64,000 bases of DNA from Orientallactaga sibirica (GCA_036365145.1 JAEOAD010000012.1:44647001-44711000), one strand, 5' to 3'. Positions 1-12,814 are shown, counted from the first letter of the stretch. A program made the numbers and translations. Notes: generated by a model from the sequence alone, not told the origin.

Positions 1-369
1 TACTGATTTTACATATAATATTTTGATTTAAACATATAAAAGCACATATTTTAGAATAAATTAAGCACCTCTAGTTTGCATCTTTCCTGAATCATAGTCC
101 CACTACCACTTCAGAGTTTTCCAGTCTTTATATAGAGAGCTCATACATTTTAAAAGTATGCATAGTATAAGATGATGATTTCAACAAATCTAGAATAATA
201 ACATAAAATCTTAACTTCATGCATTGTTCACTATTCTTCTGTCTCAGCAACAAATTTGACAAAGCACATTACAACATGATATACTTCAAATTTTTTAGAA
301 CATAAGTGAAAATCTATGTGCACAGGAATAGGAATGAAGGTAAAATTAAAATTTTAATTAATCAGAGTC
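1..369. other. AT-rich unique sequence
   Basis: No repeat family, splice structure or coding signal is recognised here. The DNA is AT-rich with no CpG clustering. Confidence 0.5.
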
Positions 370-384
370 AAAAGATATGCAACA

Positions 385-617
385 CTGGGCTGGAGGGATG
401 GCTTAGCAGTTAAGGCATTTGCCTGCAATGCCAAAGGACCCAGGGTTTGATTTCCCAGGACCCACAAGGTGGTGCATGCATCTAAAGTTTGTTTGTAGAG
501 GCTGGATGCCCTGGGGTGCCCATTCTCTCCCTCTCTCTCTTTCTTTCTCTCTCTCTCCCACTCTCTCTCATCCCCCCTTTCTGTCAAATAAATAAAAAAA
601 TAAAATAAAATAAAATA
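385..617 (+). mobile_element. tRNA-derived SINE (RSINE1/B4-like)
   Basis: The element starts with the tRNA-like head GGCTGGAGGGATGGCTTAGC (A-box region) followed by a B-box-like stretch. It continues with the family body (gccctggggtgcccattctc), a CT-rich tract and an ATAAAA-rich tail. It is flanked by a perfect 15-bp target-site duplication, AAAAGATATGCAACA, at 370-384 and 618-632, which marks a recent L1-mediated insertion. Confidence 0.9.
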
Positions 618-647
618 AAAAGATATGCAACATAAAAAACTATTAAA

Positions 648-974
648 GAGTTGGAGTGATAGTGTATATTCAGTAAAATGCTTGCCTTAAAATCTTGAGA
701 ACCTGCATTCAGTCCCCAGAGCCCACGGAAAAAAGCCAAGCATGGTGGCACATACTGGTAATCCCAGAGCTAAGGGGGTGAAGACAGGAACAGCTTTCTG
801 GTCATCCAGTCTAGGCTACTTACTGAGTTCCAGGCCAGTGAGAAACTCTCTCATAAAAAGGTAAGTGGTGCCTGAGGAATAACACCCCCATGGTTTGGCT
901 TCTATACTCACATGCATAAACCTGTACACATCCGCACACCACACATGGGCATACACACACACACAATATGAATT
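648..974 (+). mobile_element. Composite SINE (tRNA head plus B1-like segment)
   Basis: A degraded tRNA-like head (ttggagtgatagtgtatattcag) runs into a B1-like core (aagcatggtggcacatactg ... ctaggctacttactgagttcc). A CA-rich tail ends it near 965. The tRNA-then-B1 order is that of rodent B4-type composite SINEs. It is more diverged than the SINEs on either side. Confidence 0.65.
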
Positions 975-989
975 AAGAAGCAGTAAAGG

Positions 990-1152
990 CCAGGCGTGGT
1001 GGTGCAAGCCTTTAAACCCAGCACTAGGGAGACAAAGGAAGGAGAATCACTGTGAGTTCAAGGCCACCCTGAGACTAAATAGTGAATTCCAGGTCAGCCT
1101 GGGCTAGACTGAGACCCTACCTTGAAAAAACAAAAGCAAAAGCAAAACAAAA
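990..1152 (+). mobile_element. B1 SINE
   Basis: This is a 7SL-derived B1: ccaggcgtggtggtgcaagc at the start, the gagttcaaggccaccctgag core, and the gtgaattccaggtcagcctg right part before an A-rich tail. A perfect 15-bp duplication, AAGAAGCAGTAAAGG, flanks it at 975-989 and 1153-1167. It landed immediately 3' of the older composite SINE. Confidence 0.92.
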
Positions 1153-1167
1153 AAGAAGCAGTAAAGG

Positions 1168-4100
1168 AGGTTAACATATCAAGCTTCACATACAAACATC
1201 AATTTATTTGGGGTCACATACCTAAATAAAAACACTTCTAGGAGAAAAAAAATGAAAAAAAATCTTTAAAATGTCTTAGCCAGTCATTTCTCAAATGGTA
1301 TGCAAAATTCAGCCTCATAAAGCCTTAGCTTAGTAGATTGGACATTATCAAAACTAAAATATTTTATCCTAACGTGAAGACAAGAAGCAACTCAATTCAA
1401 ATTAGGACAAAAGAGTTTAGGATATTTCATCAAAAAGAAAAAGCAGATGATGAAAAATAGATACTTGCAAAGTTGTTTGGTATCACTAATTAATGGAGAA
1501 ATATGAATGAAATCAAAATGATTTAATATAAAACTATAAGAAAGGCTGGTCAGTGTCCAGAGTTGGACAAAAGAGTTCTTAGGCTAAGAATACAAGAGGA
1601 AAGGCAGGGATTTTTCATTTTCTTAGCTAGAGACATATACCATGATATTATAGTTTGGACTGGAGTTATTTGAAAATTCAATAAAGGCAATGAAAATACA
1701 TTGTTACTAAGTGATTTTAGAAAAGACTATTAATTCCATAATCCATAAATCAAAACTACTTCAAAATTATTGGTACATCATACTAGTGTTGAACCAAGAA
1801 AAATAGTTACATAATTAGCCTCAATGTTTGAGTAAAAATGTATTGAATTTACATAGCTGGCCATCTGCATTGGTACATTTTTTCATGAAACTTTAGATGG
1901 CTCAGAGCTTGTACCCAGTCCCTACTCTTATCTAATTTATAGGTTTCCTAACCTTGGTTCTACTCACAAGTGAGCAATTATATGGAAAATTACTAAGTGA
2001 GTGTCAGGAGACTGAAATCCTCATCCTCTGTGAATCTAACCAAATCAATTACCAGCAGTAGAATTCAATTTCTTTTTAAGGGCTCTTTAAATGTTTAAAT
2101 ATCCAATTCCATTGTATGACAAATGAAAAGGAAGGAAATGGTCCCCAAACCACTTTTCATTATAACATTGCATTTAAATTGTATTAATAAAAATCTAAAA
2201 GACTAAAATTTTTATCTTTTCCAAACACTTCTCATACATTTTATTTGTAGCCCACTAGTTTCCTGTTTTAAATATATTTCCAATTTTCAAGTTCATATAT
2301 TAATCAATGATGCTTATCAGTGAAATATAACACATGCATATATATAAATATACATTATTTATGTAATTACCCATGTGACTGATTACTGAAAACTTGTCAG
2401 TTAATAGGTTAGAGAAGATAAACTTATCCATGTGTTGTCAGTGCAGTATGATTTATGATTTTTTTTTATTTTTCTGGACAATTCTAGTGGTCTCTCTTTT
2501 AGAAAAATATTTTACCACATGTGTGAGCCAAGAAATTTTCCATTGTATTGGAAAAGGAAATTAGGTTCTAAGTAGGAGCTAGTTGAAAGAATATTTTTGC
2601 ATTTAACACTATATAAATACATGTCAAAATGACTCCAGTCTCATATAATTATATGTGTGTATGGTTATTTTTGAGGAAATAACCAACCCTTGAAAGGTAA
2701 GATTACTTCTTCATGTATGTTATAACAATACTAATAACTATATATTAATAAGCTCATGACGACTCCTTATTTTAATTACAGACTCAAGCAGTATTTTACA
2801 TATGACTTTTGTATCCACTTTTAAGTTCCTTGTTTTGGATGTCAAGCTTTATACATAGTTTACAAAACTAATTAAGCAATCCTTATAGTGAAGGTACCTT
2901 CTAACTCATGTTTCAATTACTCCAATAACAACATCACACCGTAGTAGAAGAGTGCAGTTAATTTAATAAAATATGACCACTGCAGTTATATTTTTTCACA
3001 TAGATGAGAATGGTTAAATTTTAGGTCACACGATGTTCAGATACATGCTGATTCATTCTGAGGCAATATCACCGGTTGTTCTATTCTGGGAATACCTACA
3101 GGAAATGTTGATGTGATATACCCAGAAGCCACATCTGGTTTCTGAGGTTGCTGTTGAGTCTACTCCACACTTTGAGAATCCAGCTCCCAAATGAACTTGA
3201 CAACAAAAAAAGGAATTTTGTTGGTTCAGTGGAAGAACATAAAGAAACCTTAATTTCCACAAAACGAACGTCACTGAACTAGAGAAAATCTGGCTCATCC
3301 CTAACATCATTTTCTCTTGCCTGCGTGCTGCCTAGTGTAGAAGTACTTCTCATGAAATGAACAGGACCAAGAATAAGAGTTCTATATTACCCACATTAAC
3401 ACAGATTTTGCAAAGCTTCAGGTAGTCACCCTAATGCTACAGGACTCTTCCTTATTCTCAACAGCACGGAAAATGAAAGTGGTGCGAGTAACAAGAGCAA
3501 AAAGGACCAAAAATTGAATACACGTTCCTCTGTGGCCAAATTTAACAAGCCCTGAAATTGCTAGAAAATGAGATTTCATTTCTTATGAAGGAATGGCATT
3601 CAGATTACCCAATCGCCTAGTTCAAACCACTTATCCCAGCCATGCAAACTGACAGCAAATGCACACACATAATCAAATGGAAACAATAATGGTACATCTC
3701 AATGGACCGCCCAACACATAAAAAGTCCACAGTCCAGGGAAAAGTCATGAGCCATTTCTTGCATGCATTAAACTCATGCTAAGCTTTGTTACATAGTGCA
3801 ATGTTATCAATGGTGAATATCCAAAATGCACAAGCAAGGACAGATCCTTATTCTCAGCCAGCTCCTGCACTAGGGACAAAGACTTCAGATGATCTAGTTT
3901 CCTGTAGTAGGTATTTATGCTAAACATCTTATTTTGGAAAGAAACTGAGCTTTTTTCCATATGTAATTGATGACATAAAGAGAATTATGTGGATATACAA
4001 CAGATTTGACTTTTTCTTTCCAAAGGAAAATTCCATCACTTGGAATAGCTCTTCAAATATGGTCATTAAATGTAAACTAAATGAGTGAGGTGACATCTGC

Positions 4101-5560
4101 ACTGGTGACATCCTTCTAATTTTGGATAAGCCCAGTAGCATTATACCCAAAAGAAAGCATGGCAGGGGAAAAAAATGGACCCCAATAAAAAGGCTATAGT
4201 AGTATAAATGTCTGTACATTTCTTCAACATCTGGATTTTCAGAAATAGCTCCATAATATTTACTAAAATGGTCAATGCTATGTAGGAATTCTAAATACAC
4301 AGGTACTATGAAAATGTATGTATTTCATATATATTTTTAATTAAATACATATGTTTCTAAATATATATACACATACACCTATTTTTTTTTTTAATTAAAA
4401 GGTTTGTACCTTAATGCAGCTAAGGAGAGGCAATCTCACCAACATACTGAGCTTCCGAAAGGTTTTAGAAAGTGTCATTGCCCAAGGAAAACAATGTCTC
4501 TTTCAATATTGCTGAGCACTGATCTTGGGTATTTTTTAACAATAATACCTTCAATATAACTATTAATATAATAATTGTTTCAAATGACAATATATGGGAT
4601 GGAATATTTAGTTGATCCTCATGTAGCATAAAATAAGTGTAACAGGAAGGGCATTGAGGATTCCATAGGTGCATCCATGTACAAAGCAGAATGCCAAGGG
4701 GATACTAGGAAGGATAAAGGCCACTTTCAGATTTTCCAAAGAGAGTGCGCTGAGTTACTTGCAGAATAATCTCCAAGTGTAAGTCATAGGCTCTAGAAAT
4801 GGAGATGATTCAAAGGGTAAAATCTAAGTCAGATGGAAAGCAAACAAGCCAATGAATATAACTGGAAGTTTCCAAGCATAAGTCAGATTTTATATATGGG
4901 TCCTACATACTTGCTATTGTAATTCCCAGATGTGTGTGGCTCTACTTCCCCCTTCATTTTGTTCAGTAGAATTGTTAAAGAAAGCCTACTGTATGTTCTT
5001 GTTATGGTACCTGAAGAATTAGTCATTCATAAAATTCTAGCAATAGCCTTGTATGGGACATGGACACAAGATCAATGTTATATACAAAAGAAAATAATAC
5101 TAAGTTCTGGAAGTTGATACTTACTCTTTACTCTCATGGTGAATTATTTTTTACTTACTAACAATCTTCTGGATATTCTATGTCTGTCACTTACTTTGTT
5201 TACCCACTAGTCCTGGATGATGCATAAACACTTCGTTGTAAGATGAGGTGAAGAAAGTTTAACCTTGGGAACTCAAAGCTAAACAGTATGTAGAGTGGAG
5301 ACCACAAATCAGGCTCCAAAATCCACATTCATATAGAAACTGACACTAATGTATGAAGGTCAGCACATTCCTCTCAGAACAATACCTAAGAGAAACAATA
5401 TTAACCATCACGCATTGCACAGCTTTGTAGTCACCAATATATTTTAATTCTGCTGACGGTTTTCAGCACTGTCTAGTTAACACCTGAATTTAATCATGAA
5501 CAACATAAAATTTTACTTGGAATTCAATAGCCTCAGCCTTGTTCTTCAGAAATGTCAAAG
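1168..5560. other. AT-rich unique sequence, no gene recognised
   Basis: About 4.4 kb without a recognisable repeat or gene. The longest open frames are two overlapping minus-strand ORFs at 3745-4300 (71 and 123 codons), with no homology I recognise. Short TA-rich tracts occur near 2338 and 4360. Old, unrecognised repeats may be hidden here. Confidence 0.45.
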
Positions 5561-5564
5561 AGTT

Positions 5565-5712
5565 TACCTTACAATATACTTGTACCATAGACTGTATAAG
5601 AAAGACCTCACACAGAGAAGCTAAGTAAATTACCCAAAGTCACACAGTTAACTATAAAACTAGAGTCAGGATTCAAACACAAGTACAATCCATGCCCAAA
5701 AAGATCAGCAAG
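5565..5712 (+). mobile_element. MIR (ancient tRNA-derived SINE)
   Basis: The stretch carries the MIR core-side signature: gaagctaagtaaattaccca, then aaagtcacacagttaac and agagtcaggattcaaacac. This corresponds to the MIR consensus order of taagt-aacttgccca, aggtcacacagc and ggattcgaaccc. No target duplication remains, as expected for an element of this age. Confidence 0.8.
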
Positions 5713-6196
5713 GGCACAATTTACATATGCAATTACAATATTTTAAATTATACAAATGATAATATTTAGAGACACCCAATATTAATCAACTGTATACACA
5801 CAAATTAGTAACACTTTAAAATGCATTCGCTTTCCTGTCGTCAAGTTTAAAGTGAATTTTTATGTTTTATTAATAGCAGCCAAAAAATAATATGACACTT
5901 GAGAGTGGATATAATTGCTCCTTATTATGATTTTATAACTTATTATAAAATCAAATGTCACAGAAGCAGTAATAAAGATAATAATGAGTTTTATCTTCTA
6001 TGTATTGACTGAAATGTCTGGTTTATTTTATTAACCTCTGTTAAAAGGCAAGGATTTCTCTAAGATTAATCACATTAATGACATTATCAACCTTCTCCAG
6101 CCTCTGAAATAATTATGGTCTCAATTGAAGAGTAGAAGTAAATCATTAAATACATCTGTTTATTTGAATATATTTCTTGCAAGTATTTTAAAGTAG
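5713..6196. other. AT-rich unique sequence
   Basis: No recognised feature. The sequence is poly-AT with short repeats of tattttaa-like words only. Confidence 0.4.
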
Positions 6197-6210
6197 TATA
6201 CCTGTAACTT

Positions 6211-6432
6211 TTTTTATTCTTTTTAAAAAATATTTTATTTTTATTTATTTATTTGACCAAGAAAGGGAGAGAGAGAGAGAGAATGGGTACACCAGGGCCA
6301 CCAGCCACTGCAAATGAACTCCAGACACATGCACCCCCTGTGCATCTGGCTAACGTGGGTCCTGGGGAATCAAAGCTGGGTCCTTTGGCTTTAGCAGGTA
6401 AATGCCTTAACCACTAAGCCATTCCTCCAGCC
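6211..6432 (-). mobile_element. tRNA-derived SINE (RSINE1/B4-like)
   Basis: Read on the minus strand, it has the ggctggaggaatggcttagt head, the ccagatgcacaggggg body and a CT tract (seen here as gagagaga), then an A/T-rich tail. The flanks TATACCTGTAACTT (6197-6210) and TATACCCGTAACTT (6433-6446) are a 14-bp target duplication with one mismatch. Confidence 0.9.
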
Positions 6433-6446
6433 TATACCCGTAACTT

Positions 6447-9334
6447 ATAAGAATAAAAGGAATGCAGTCATGACAGCCTAAAATATATTTGAAAAAAATT
6501 GAGTAATCTGAAAAAGCAAACAGAAAAATAATTCCTAAGTCATCCATCTTATGTTTTCTAAAATATTCAGGAGAAGCTACAAAAGAATTACTTCTCTCTG
6601 ATACATATTAAAATATAGAGCTCTCTGGGCACTCTTATTTTCTGAAAGTAGCAAGTAGAATCCTTCAAGTAAACTTAATTTACTTTTAAATTCTGTACTC
6701 ACATTACAACAGATTTTTTTTAAAGTTTTAAAAACTTGAGAAAGGAAATCAATTGCAGAATTTAAAAATAATAGACACCAGAATTCATCTTTGGACATAT
6801 TATTTTGGCATTTCAGTTGACACTTAAAATAATCATTGAATATGTCAATAAATATCAAGAATATCAAGAAAATATTTAATACAGCATTTTTAATTATTTT
6901 CTACACAGTTCTTTATTAAGATAACATGTGCAATGATAATTAAATGTATGTTAATAGTTAAACTAGAACCATCAATATTTTACTCAGAATGAAAAGTGCT
7001 TAAGTAAGAGGCATGCAACTACTAATATGACCTTCAGAAAGCTACCTAGATACCTTTAGTTTCTACATCCAAAAAGTGCAACAAAACTTCTAACATAATG
7101 AGATAGGATAAACTCTTGTTTAGCTATAGAATACCATAGTAATATACATAAAGCATTTAAACAAGGGGTTGAAGCAATCCAAAATGAGACCACTGCTGCA
7201 TAACTCTTCCCTTGTTTAATATTTCCTTTCCTAACCTCATTGTATTGTTGGATTTATTTCCTATGTTAAAATTGTCAGTAGATCCAGTAGTAGCCATGTC
7301 TATTCAATAGCTATTCCACTCCTAAAATGATTAGTTTCTTATTATGTTATCATTGGCGGTATATTTAAGTGAAAATGTTAAAAATTAGAAGAAAAAAGAA
7401 TATATTGATTAAAATTTGTTTCTGATTATAGCTGCATAAAATCACACTTATATTTATATGTTTGGTTTATAATTCTTTTCCACATGGATTTAACTGAAGA
7501 ATATTTGATGTAGAAAAAGGAAATCTTTCCATATTCCTCATTTAGCCTCCCTGTAGTCTCTATTTCAATTTCTCTAAGTGTTGCTTAACGGGTCATCTTA
7601 GAATCCTTTGCCTTTCAAATCTGCATTCATAATTGTAACTAGAGAGTACATGACTAATTTTTAATCACCATCCAATATGATTCTGGATTTTACAAACCCA
7701 TATTTTCCTACTTGCTGACCCTAAGCCATTGTAACTTCCTATAAACAAATTTCAATTTGCTGCAATCCATTATAAACCAAGTAGGAAATCGTATCATCAT
7801 GGATACACTTTCATAACTTCAAAGCTAAGATGGTTTTGTTAGAGAGAGCAATTTTTACAAATTTTCCTCTAAGGCTTTCAGCTGAAATTTAAACTATCCC
7901 CACAGCAGTTTAGCCTTACCACTCTGAGATATTTTTATATGTGTCTGAAAGGAAACAAGAAAATATGAGAGAAGCTTTCACAATTTCTCTATAATCAAGT
8001 TCAAGGTAAGTTGAAAATTAATAGTTGCATACTAGAAAGAGCAAAAAGTTTATAGTCTACCCAAATAGTAATCAAAATCTTGGGAATTTATGAACGCAGC
8101 TGTGAACAGGTTATCTTTCACCAATGGTTCAGTTTCATCACTTAACATGGGGCATATGTTAAATACACAGAGATATTGGTTTCTGTGGGAAACCTCATAA
8201 ATGGAAATATCATTTGTGCATAACTGGTTAGCATCTTATAGAAAAACTTGGAAGAGTCTAGGGAGAGAGTATACCAGAAATTTGAACCTTAATCTCCCTA
8301 CCATCCTCATGGTGTATGGTTCCACATAGTATCCAAAGACAAATTGGATATTATCCTAAGAGCTTGAGCAACATCAAGAAACCAGGGACTTGGGGTGAAT
8401 CGTGGGACCATGGTGCTCCAAGAGATAACCTTGCCTTGAAATTCTGGGGGATATTTTAGGGCAGCCTTACTTAGTGGCACCTGCACATCTGTGGAGAAGT
8501 GTAACTGGGGCTACATTGCTAATCAGATGTGAAGTTAAACCAAGATTGGGTTGCATTGTATCACAGCAGAAATGGAAGTGCAAGGAAGCTCCTTCATAGT
8601 GACTCCCCAGAAGCTTTCAAGTCCCCTGTATAGTCAACTCAAGCTGAAAAGAATGAAATGCTATGGAGCCCACACCCTCCCCTTGGTGACAAACAACTGT
8701 GATATATGATGCCTACCAACAGGCAAAGGGAGTCCAGAAACATGTCAGAGAATTTCCAAGCACTAGCTGGAGACTTTGCTTTTAAATAATTCATTAAGAA
8801 AATTCTGAAGATAACATGAAAGAAACAAAAAGCAAATAAAAAAATCTTTATAGATCTTTAAAAAGTAGTCTAATTTTTTTAAAATTATAGGTAAATAAAG
8901 ATGAAAAATAAATGAGAATTGGCAAGGTCAAAGGGCAGAATACAGAGAAAGTAAGTAAAATGTAAAAGATTATGGGAGAAAAGTGTGAAGGAAAATACAA
9001 GAAGATTGATATGCAAATAATGAGAATTTTAGATGAAGGAAAATGAACAGATGGAAGAAGACAAATAATTCAGCCAACAATAGACAAACTATTTCATGAA
9101 CTGAAGAAACATTTGAGCTGCAGATTGAAAGAGTTCACTACATCCTAGAAAGACTAATGAAAAAAACACATATTTTCATATGCATGTTGGTACATTATCC
9201 TGAATTTCAAAGATGAGGTCAATCCTTTTCAGGGCTTCAGAATAGCATTCAAACATATCTGAAATACCAAAAATTAGAAGTTAACATCACAGGCTATTGA
9301 CAAAGGACTATAGATAAGAACTCATAAGCAGAGG
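6447..9334. other. AT-rich unique sequence with a GC-richer island near 8.2-8.8 kb
   Basis: No gene is recognised. The segment around 8230-8770 is less AT-rich and free of obvious SINE text; it may be an old unclassified repeat such as a degraded LTR, but I see no termini or target duplication. The rest is ordinary AT-rich DNA. Confidence 0.4.
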
Positions 9335-9336
9335 TG

Positions 9337-9631
9337 GGGGAGATGAGTCAGTGGATAAAAGCACTTGATGAGCAAGCATGAGAGCCTGAGTTCAGACATC
9401 CATATCAATGCTGGCTTGATGTAAAGACCCACCCACATTCCCATTGCTTGGTAAACATAGACAAGGGATTTCTGTGGTAAGTAGGCCATGTAACTAGCTC
9501 TGGGCTCAAGTGAGAGACCCTACCCAGTAAATACAGAAAATCAAAGAAGACAAATCAGACTCTGGCCACCACATACATAAGCATCCACCCATGTGGACCT
9601 ATACACATGCAAACATGTGTGTACACACACA

Positions 9632-9663
<32 letters not shown>

Positions 9664-9680
9664 TGCACATACACATGAGG
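9337..9680 (+). mobile_element. Composite SINE with CA microsatellite tail
   Basis: A tRNA-like head (ggggagatgagtcagtggat) is followed by a degraded B1-like middle (ctctgggctcaagtgagaga) and a 3' part (tctggccaccacatac) that runs into an AC repeat at about 9627-9662. This is the composite B4-type structure. It is clearly diverged from the young SINEs. Confidence 0.6.
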
Positions 9681-9965
9681 TGGGAAAAAAGAACTTATAC
9701 TCAGACGACAACTACTACCAGGGAAAATAGAAGTTTCATACCTCTAGATGTGCAGAGCTTCTGAGAATATGGCATCTATGAACTCCTAACTAAGGAAAAA
9801 TTGTGAAAAGGGGCCATGTATTTGTAACTGAAGACCTCTAAGAGGAAAAAGATGAAGAGAAGAGAAATCCATAAACCTTGCAAGAACACAGCTAGATCTG
9901 GACAGACGATCTCCACGAAGTGGCTGCCAACTGCTATGCATTCTTTCTGCAGATCCATTTAGTGC

Positions 9966-10001
<36 letters not shown>

Positions 10002-10662
10002 TTTCTTTATATTAAAACTTACAAAGCACAAAATGAGAATGATTATCCATGAGCCAGGTATTCAATGGTCTCAACACCTTGACTCAGCTGAGACCCCTCA
10101 ACCTCAGAACACCAGTAGTGACATCTGTTGTTTTTTTTCTTCTGAATTTAACTCTGCTATCTTTTAAAGATATATTTGAAATATTTCCTTAAAAACATAA
10201 AAATTAACAGTTTTCTAGAATTTATGTTTATTCAAATATGTGGATCACAAGTCCATTATGTTTTTCTGTAGGTGACATGACTTCTCTTTGGAGTGATGAT
10301 CCACTCACTACATGACCACTGCAGTGTCTGCTTCTGTGACGAAAAATGCTGGTGATTGCCAGTCATACAGGATTGCTAGAAGTTATTTAAATAATTGAGT
10401 GTATATAGCCTAGTACAAAAGATTCACAAAGAATGAAAGTAAATACATCAACTTACTGCCTATTATTAAATATGCATTCCACAAGATAAAAGCAAATATT
10501 AATTTATTTTCAAAATAACTTTCCAGCTTTCATTGGCACTAGTGAGATATGAATTTCCATTGAAAGTTGTCAACATTTTGTATTGCCATACGAGATCTTA
10601 AAATCTTAAGTGCTGCACTGAAACAGAAGTTCAATTAAGCTTGAATTAAGAATTTAAATTAT
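9681..10662. other. Unique sequence with a 28-base A run
   Basis: No gene is recognised. A pure A28 run at 9972-9999 could be the tail of a retrocopy, but the sequence upstream is not recognised and no flanking duplication is obvious. Confidence 0.4.
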
Positions 10663-10791
10663 GTTGGGTGTGGTGGCACATGCCTTTATTTAATCCTAGC
10701 ACTTTGGAGGCAGAAGTAGGAAGATGAGTTTTAGGCCACCCAGAGACTATATAGTGAATTCCAGATCAGCCCTGTCTTGAAAATTCAAAAT

Positions 10792-10793
<2 letters not shown>
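10663..10793 (+). mobile_element. B1 SINE
   Basis: A B1 body with gttgggtgtggtggcacatg, a shortened middle (agactatatagtgaattcca) and a gatcagccctgtcttgaaaa end. It lacks part of the usual right half (the ctgggctagagtgagaccc segment), so it carries an internal deletion. An AC repeat follows directly. Confidence 0.8.

Positions 10794-10831
<38 letters not shown>
10794..10831. repeat. (AC)n microsatellite
   Basis: About 18 AC units directly downstream of the B1 A-rich tail. Confidence 0.95.
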
Positions 10832-10835
<4 letters not shown>

Positions 10836-10892
10836 ACTATCTGCTCAAAATAAAAAAATAGAATGACATGGGAGATTAAAAAAATGAATGTA

Positions 10893-11110
10893 GGGCTGGA
10901 GAGATGGCTTAGCAGTTAAGGCACCTGCCTCCTAAGCCTAAGAACGCTGGTTCCAATCTCCAGCGGTTCCAATCTCCAGGTCCCACATTTAGCCAGATGC
11001 AAAGTGACGCAAGTGTGCAATGCCGCACTTGACCACAAGGGGGCGAACACATCTGGATTTCATTCACAGCAGCTGAGAGGCGGCTGGAGCGCCCATCACT
11101 ATCTGTCTTC

Positions 11111-11172
<62 letters not shown>
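10893..11172 (+). mobile_element. tRNA-derived SINE, long subfamily with duplicated B-box
   Basis: The head gggctggagagatggcttag is intact and is followed by the long-subfamily signatures cctgcctcctaagcctaag and gcaatgccgcacttgaccac. A 16-bp unit containing the pol III B-box-like GGTTCCAATC is tandemly duplicated (10949-10964 and 10965-10980). A CT array and an A-tail of about 30 end the element. The same duplication is in the minus-strand copy at 17780-18025. Confidence 0.88.
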
Positions 11173-11174
<2 letters not shown>

Positions 11175-11335
11175 TCAAGAGAGAAATAAGAGACTGAAGT
11201 AAGTCTTCATCAAATGAAAGTATTCTAAAATGCTACTTTGTAGGCAAAGGAACAACATACCAGTTCCTTTTAAAAACTAATAATTATAAAATGTGAACAG
11301 CAAAGCTATTGTTGTCAATAGGAAGATAAATGCTA

Positions 11336-11568
11336 ATAGCTGGCTTAGTGGTTAAGGCGCTTGCCTGTGAAGTCTAAGAAGTCCTGTTTGAATCTCCAGG
11401 TCCCATATAAACCAGATGCACAGTGACCCCAGGGCACAATGTTGCACATGCACATAAAAGGGAGCACACATCATGAGGACATTCACAGTGGCTAAAGGCC
11501 CTGGTGCACCCTTTCTCTCTGTTCCTCTCTCACACCCTCTCAAAATAAATAAAAATAAAAATAAATAG
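11336..11568 (+). mobile_element. tRNA-derived SINE (RSINE1-like), 5'-shortened
   Basis: It starts inside the head (tagctggcttagtggttaag) and keeps the family body (aggccctggtgcaccctttc), a CT tract and an AATAAATAAAA-type tail. The body has substitutions and small insertions relative to the younger copies. Confidence 0.82.
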
Positions 11569-11816
11569 GTTTTAAAATGATTGAGAAATGATTAAAAGAT
11601 ATTTGAAAAATGCTACTGCTATTGTACTTTCTAAAATCTTCCTTCATTTGGGACCAAAGAGTCATTACAAATAAATTAATAAATATATTTAAAAATTTAG
11701 AAGATTTCTCTTGGAAATAACTGAAAATCTATTCAGAAGTTAACAAATAGACTTGTGAATTGTATAAGTTGGAATTAAAAAGGCAACAGTATTCATCATA
11801 TTAAGGAAAAGATTCT

Positions 11817-12016
11817 GGGCTGGAGAGGTGGCTTAGTAGTTAAGGTGCTTGCCTGTGAAGCCTAAGGGCCCAGTTTCAATTCCCAAGTACCCATGTTAGC
11901 CAGAGTCACAAGGTGGTACATGTGTCTGGAGTTCATCTGCAGTGGCTAGGGGCCCTGGAATACCCATTCTCTCTCTCTCTCCCTCTTTCTCAAATAAATA
12001 AAATATTTTTAAAAAG
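11817..12016 (+). mobile_element. tRNA-derived SINE (RSINE1-like)
   Basis: The head gggctggagaggtggcttag, the body cagtggctaggggccctgga, a CT tract and an AAATAAATAAA tail are all present. It lies about 250 bp from the previous SINE in the same orientation, with unique DNA between. Confidence 0.87.
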
Positions 12017-12689
12017 AAACATTTGAAACAAAGTCAACTGAGAAAGCAAGAAGATATAATTAATAAAATCAAATACTGAAGGAAGGAAAAGATAAAATAT
12101 AAAACAGAACAATTTTCTGAAAAATCTTTTAATGTTTCAACCCTTTGCCTTTTTTATCAGTGTCCATTAATTATACTTTATACTTAACTCTCAAAACACA
12201 TGCCTTATAATGAAGTGCTTAGAATTCTTCGAAAGAAAGATGATCAAGATTATGACTCATCTCTTTAATTTAGCTCATTAAAATGAGTCACAAATTCATA
12301 GGCCCAAGACATCAAGACTGTACACGTAGGAGTACCAAGTCAGGTAGGCATGACTACTGCAAACTGGAATACACCCAACAGGAAAATACTGCTATTGGAC
12401 ATGTGAACCCAGTGCAGACACATTGCTCACTTTTCAAAAGATACCCATTAAGCCATTTGGTGCAGTTTTGTTTTGTTGTCATTATTTGACAAGCTGAAAA
12501 CTTGTAAAAATGCAGTTCAGAATTATTCTAGCACAACAAAAGTTGGGGAGTACCAATAAAACATCTTCAGCTAAACTTGGCTAATGAAACAGAGTTTTCA
12601 CCCTCTAACTTAGGTCCAAAATCGAATGTATCAAAGAAGATTAAAATACACAAGTAAACATCTAACAGAATTATTTCATTTTATTTTGC
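12017..12689. other. Unique sequence
   Basis: No recognised repeat or coding signal. A 68-codon plus-strand ORF at 12283 has no feature suggesting a real gene. Confidence 0.4.
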
Positions 12690-12812
12690 CTGTTCATGTA
12701 TGTGTGGGGTGCATGTATGTATTTGGGTCCCCAGGTGGTGGGTACAGGAGGGTGTGCAGGTACTGTTTCCATACACATATGGAGGTTAGAGGTCAATATC
12801 AAGGGTCAAACC
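12690..12812 (-). mobile_element. Fragment of composite/B3-type SINE
   Basis: The text tgtgtggggtgcatgtatgt followed by atggaggttagaggtcaata is the reverse complement of the 3' part of a B2/B3- or B4-type SINE (tgacctctaacctccatat, then CA-rich). Only the tail half remains. Confidence 0.4.
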
Positions 12813-12814
12813 AT

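Noticed and set aside
387..460. tRNA gene at SINE heads
   Set aside because: A- and B-box-like words are present but no cloverleaf can be formed, and the text continues into the SINE body.
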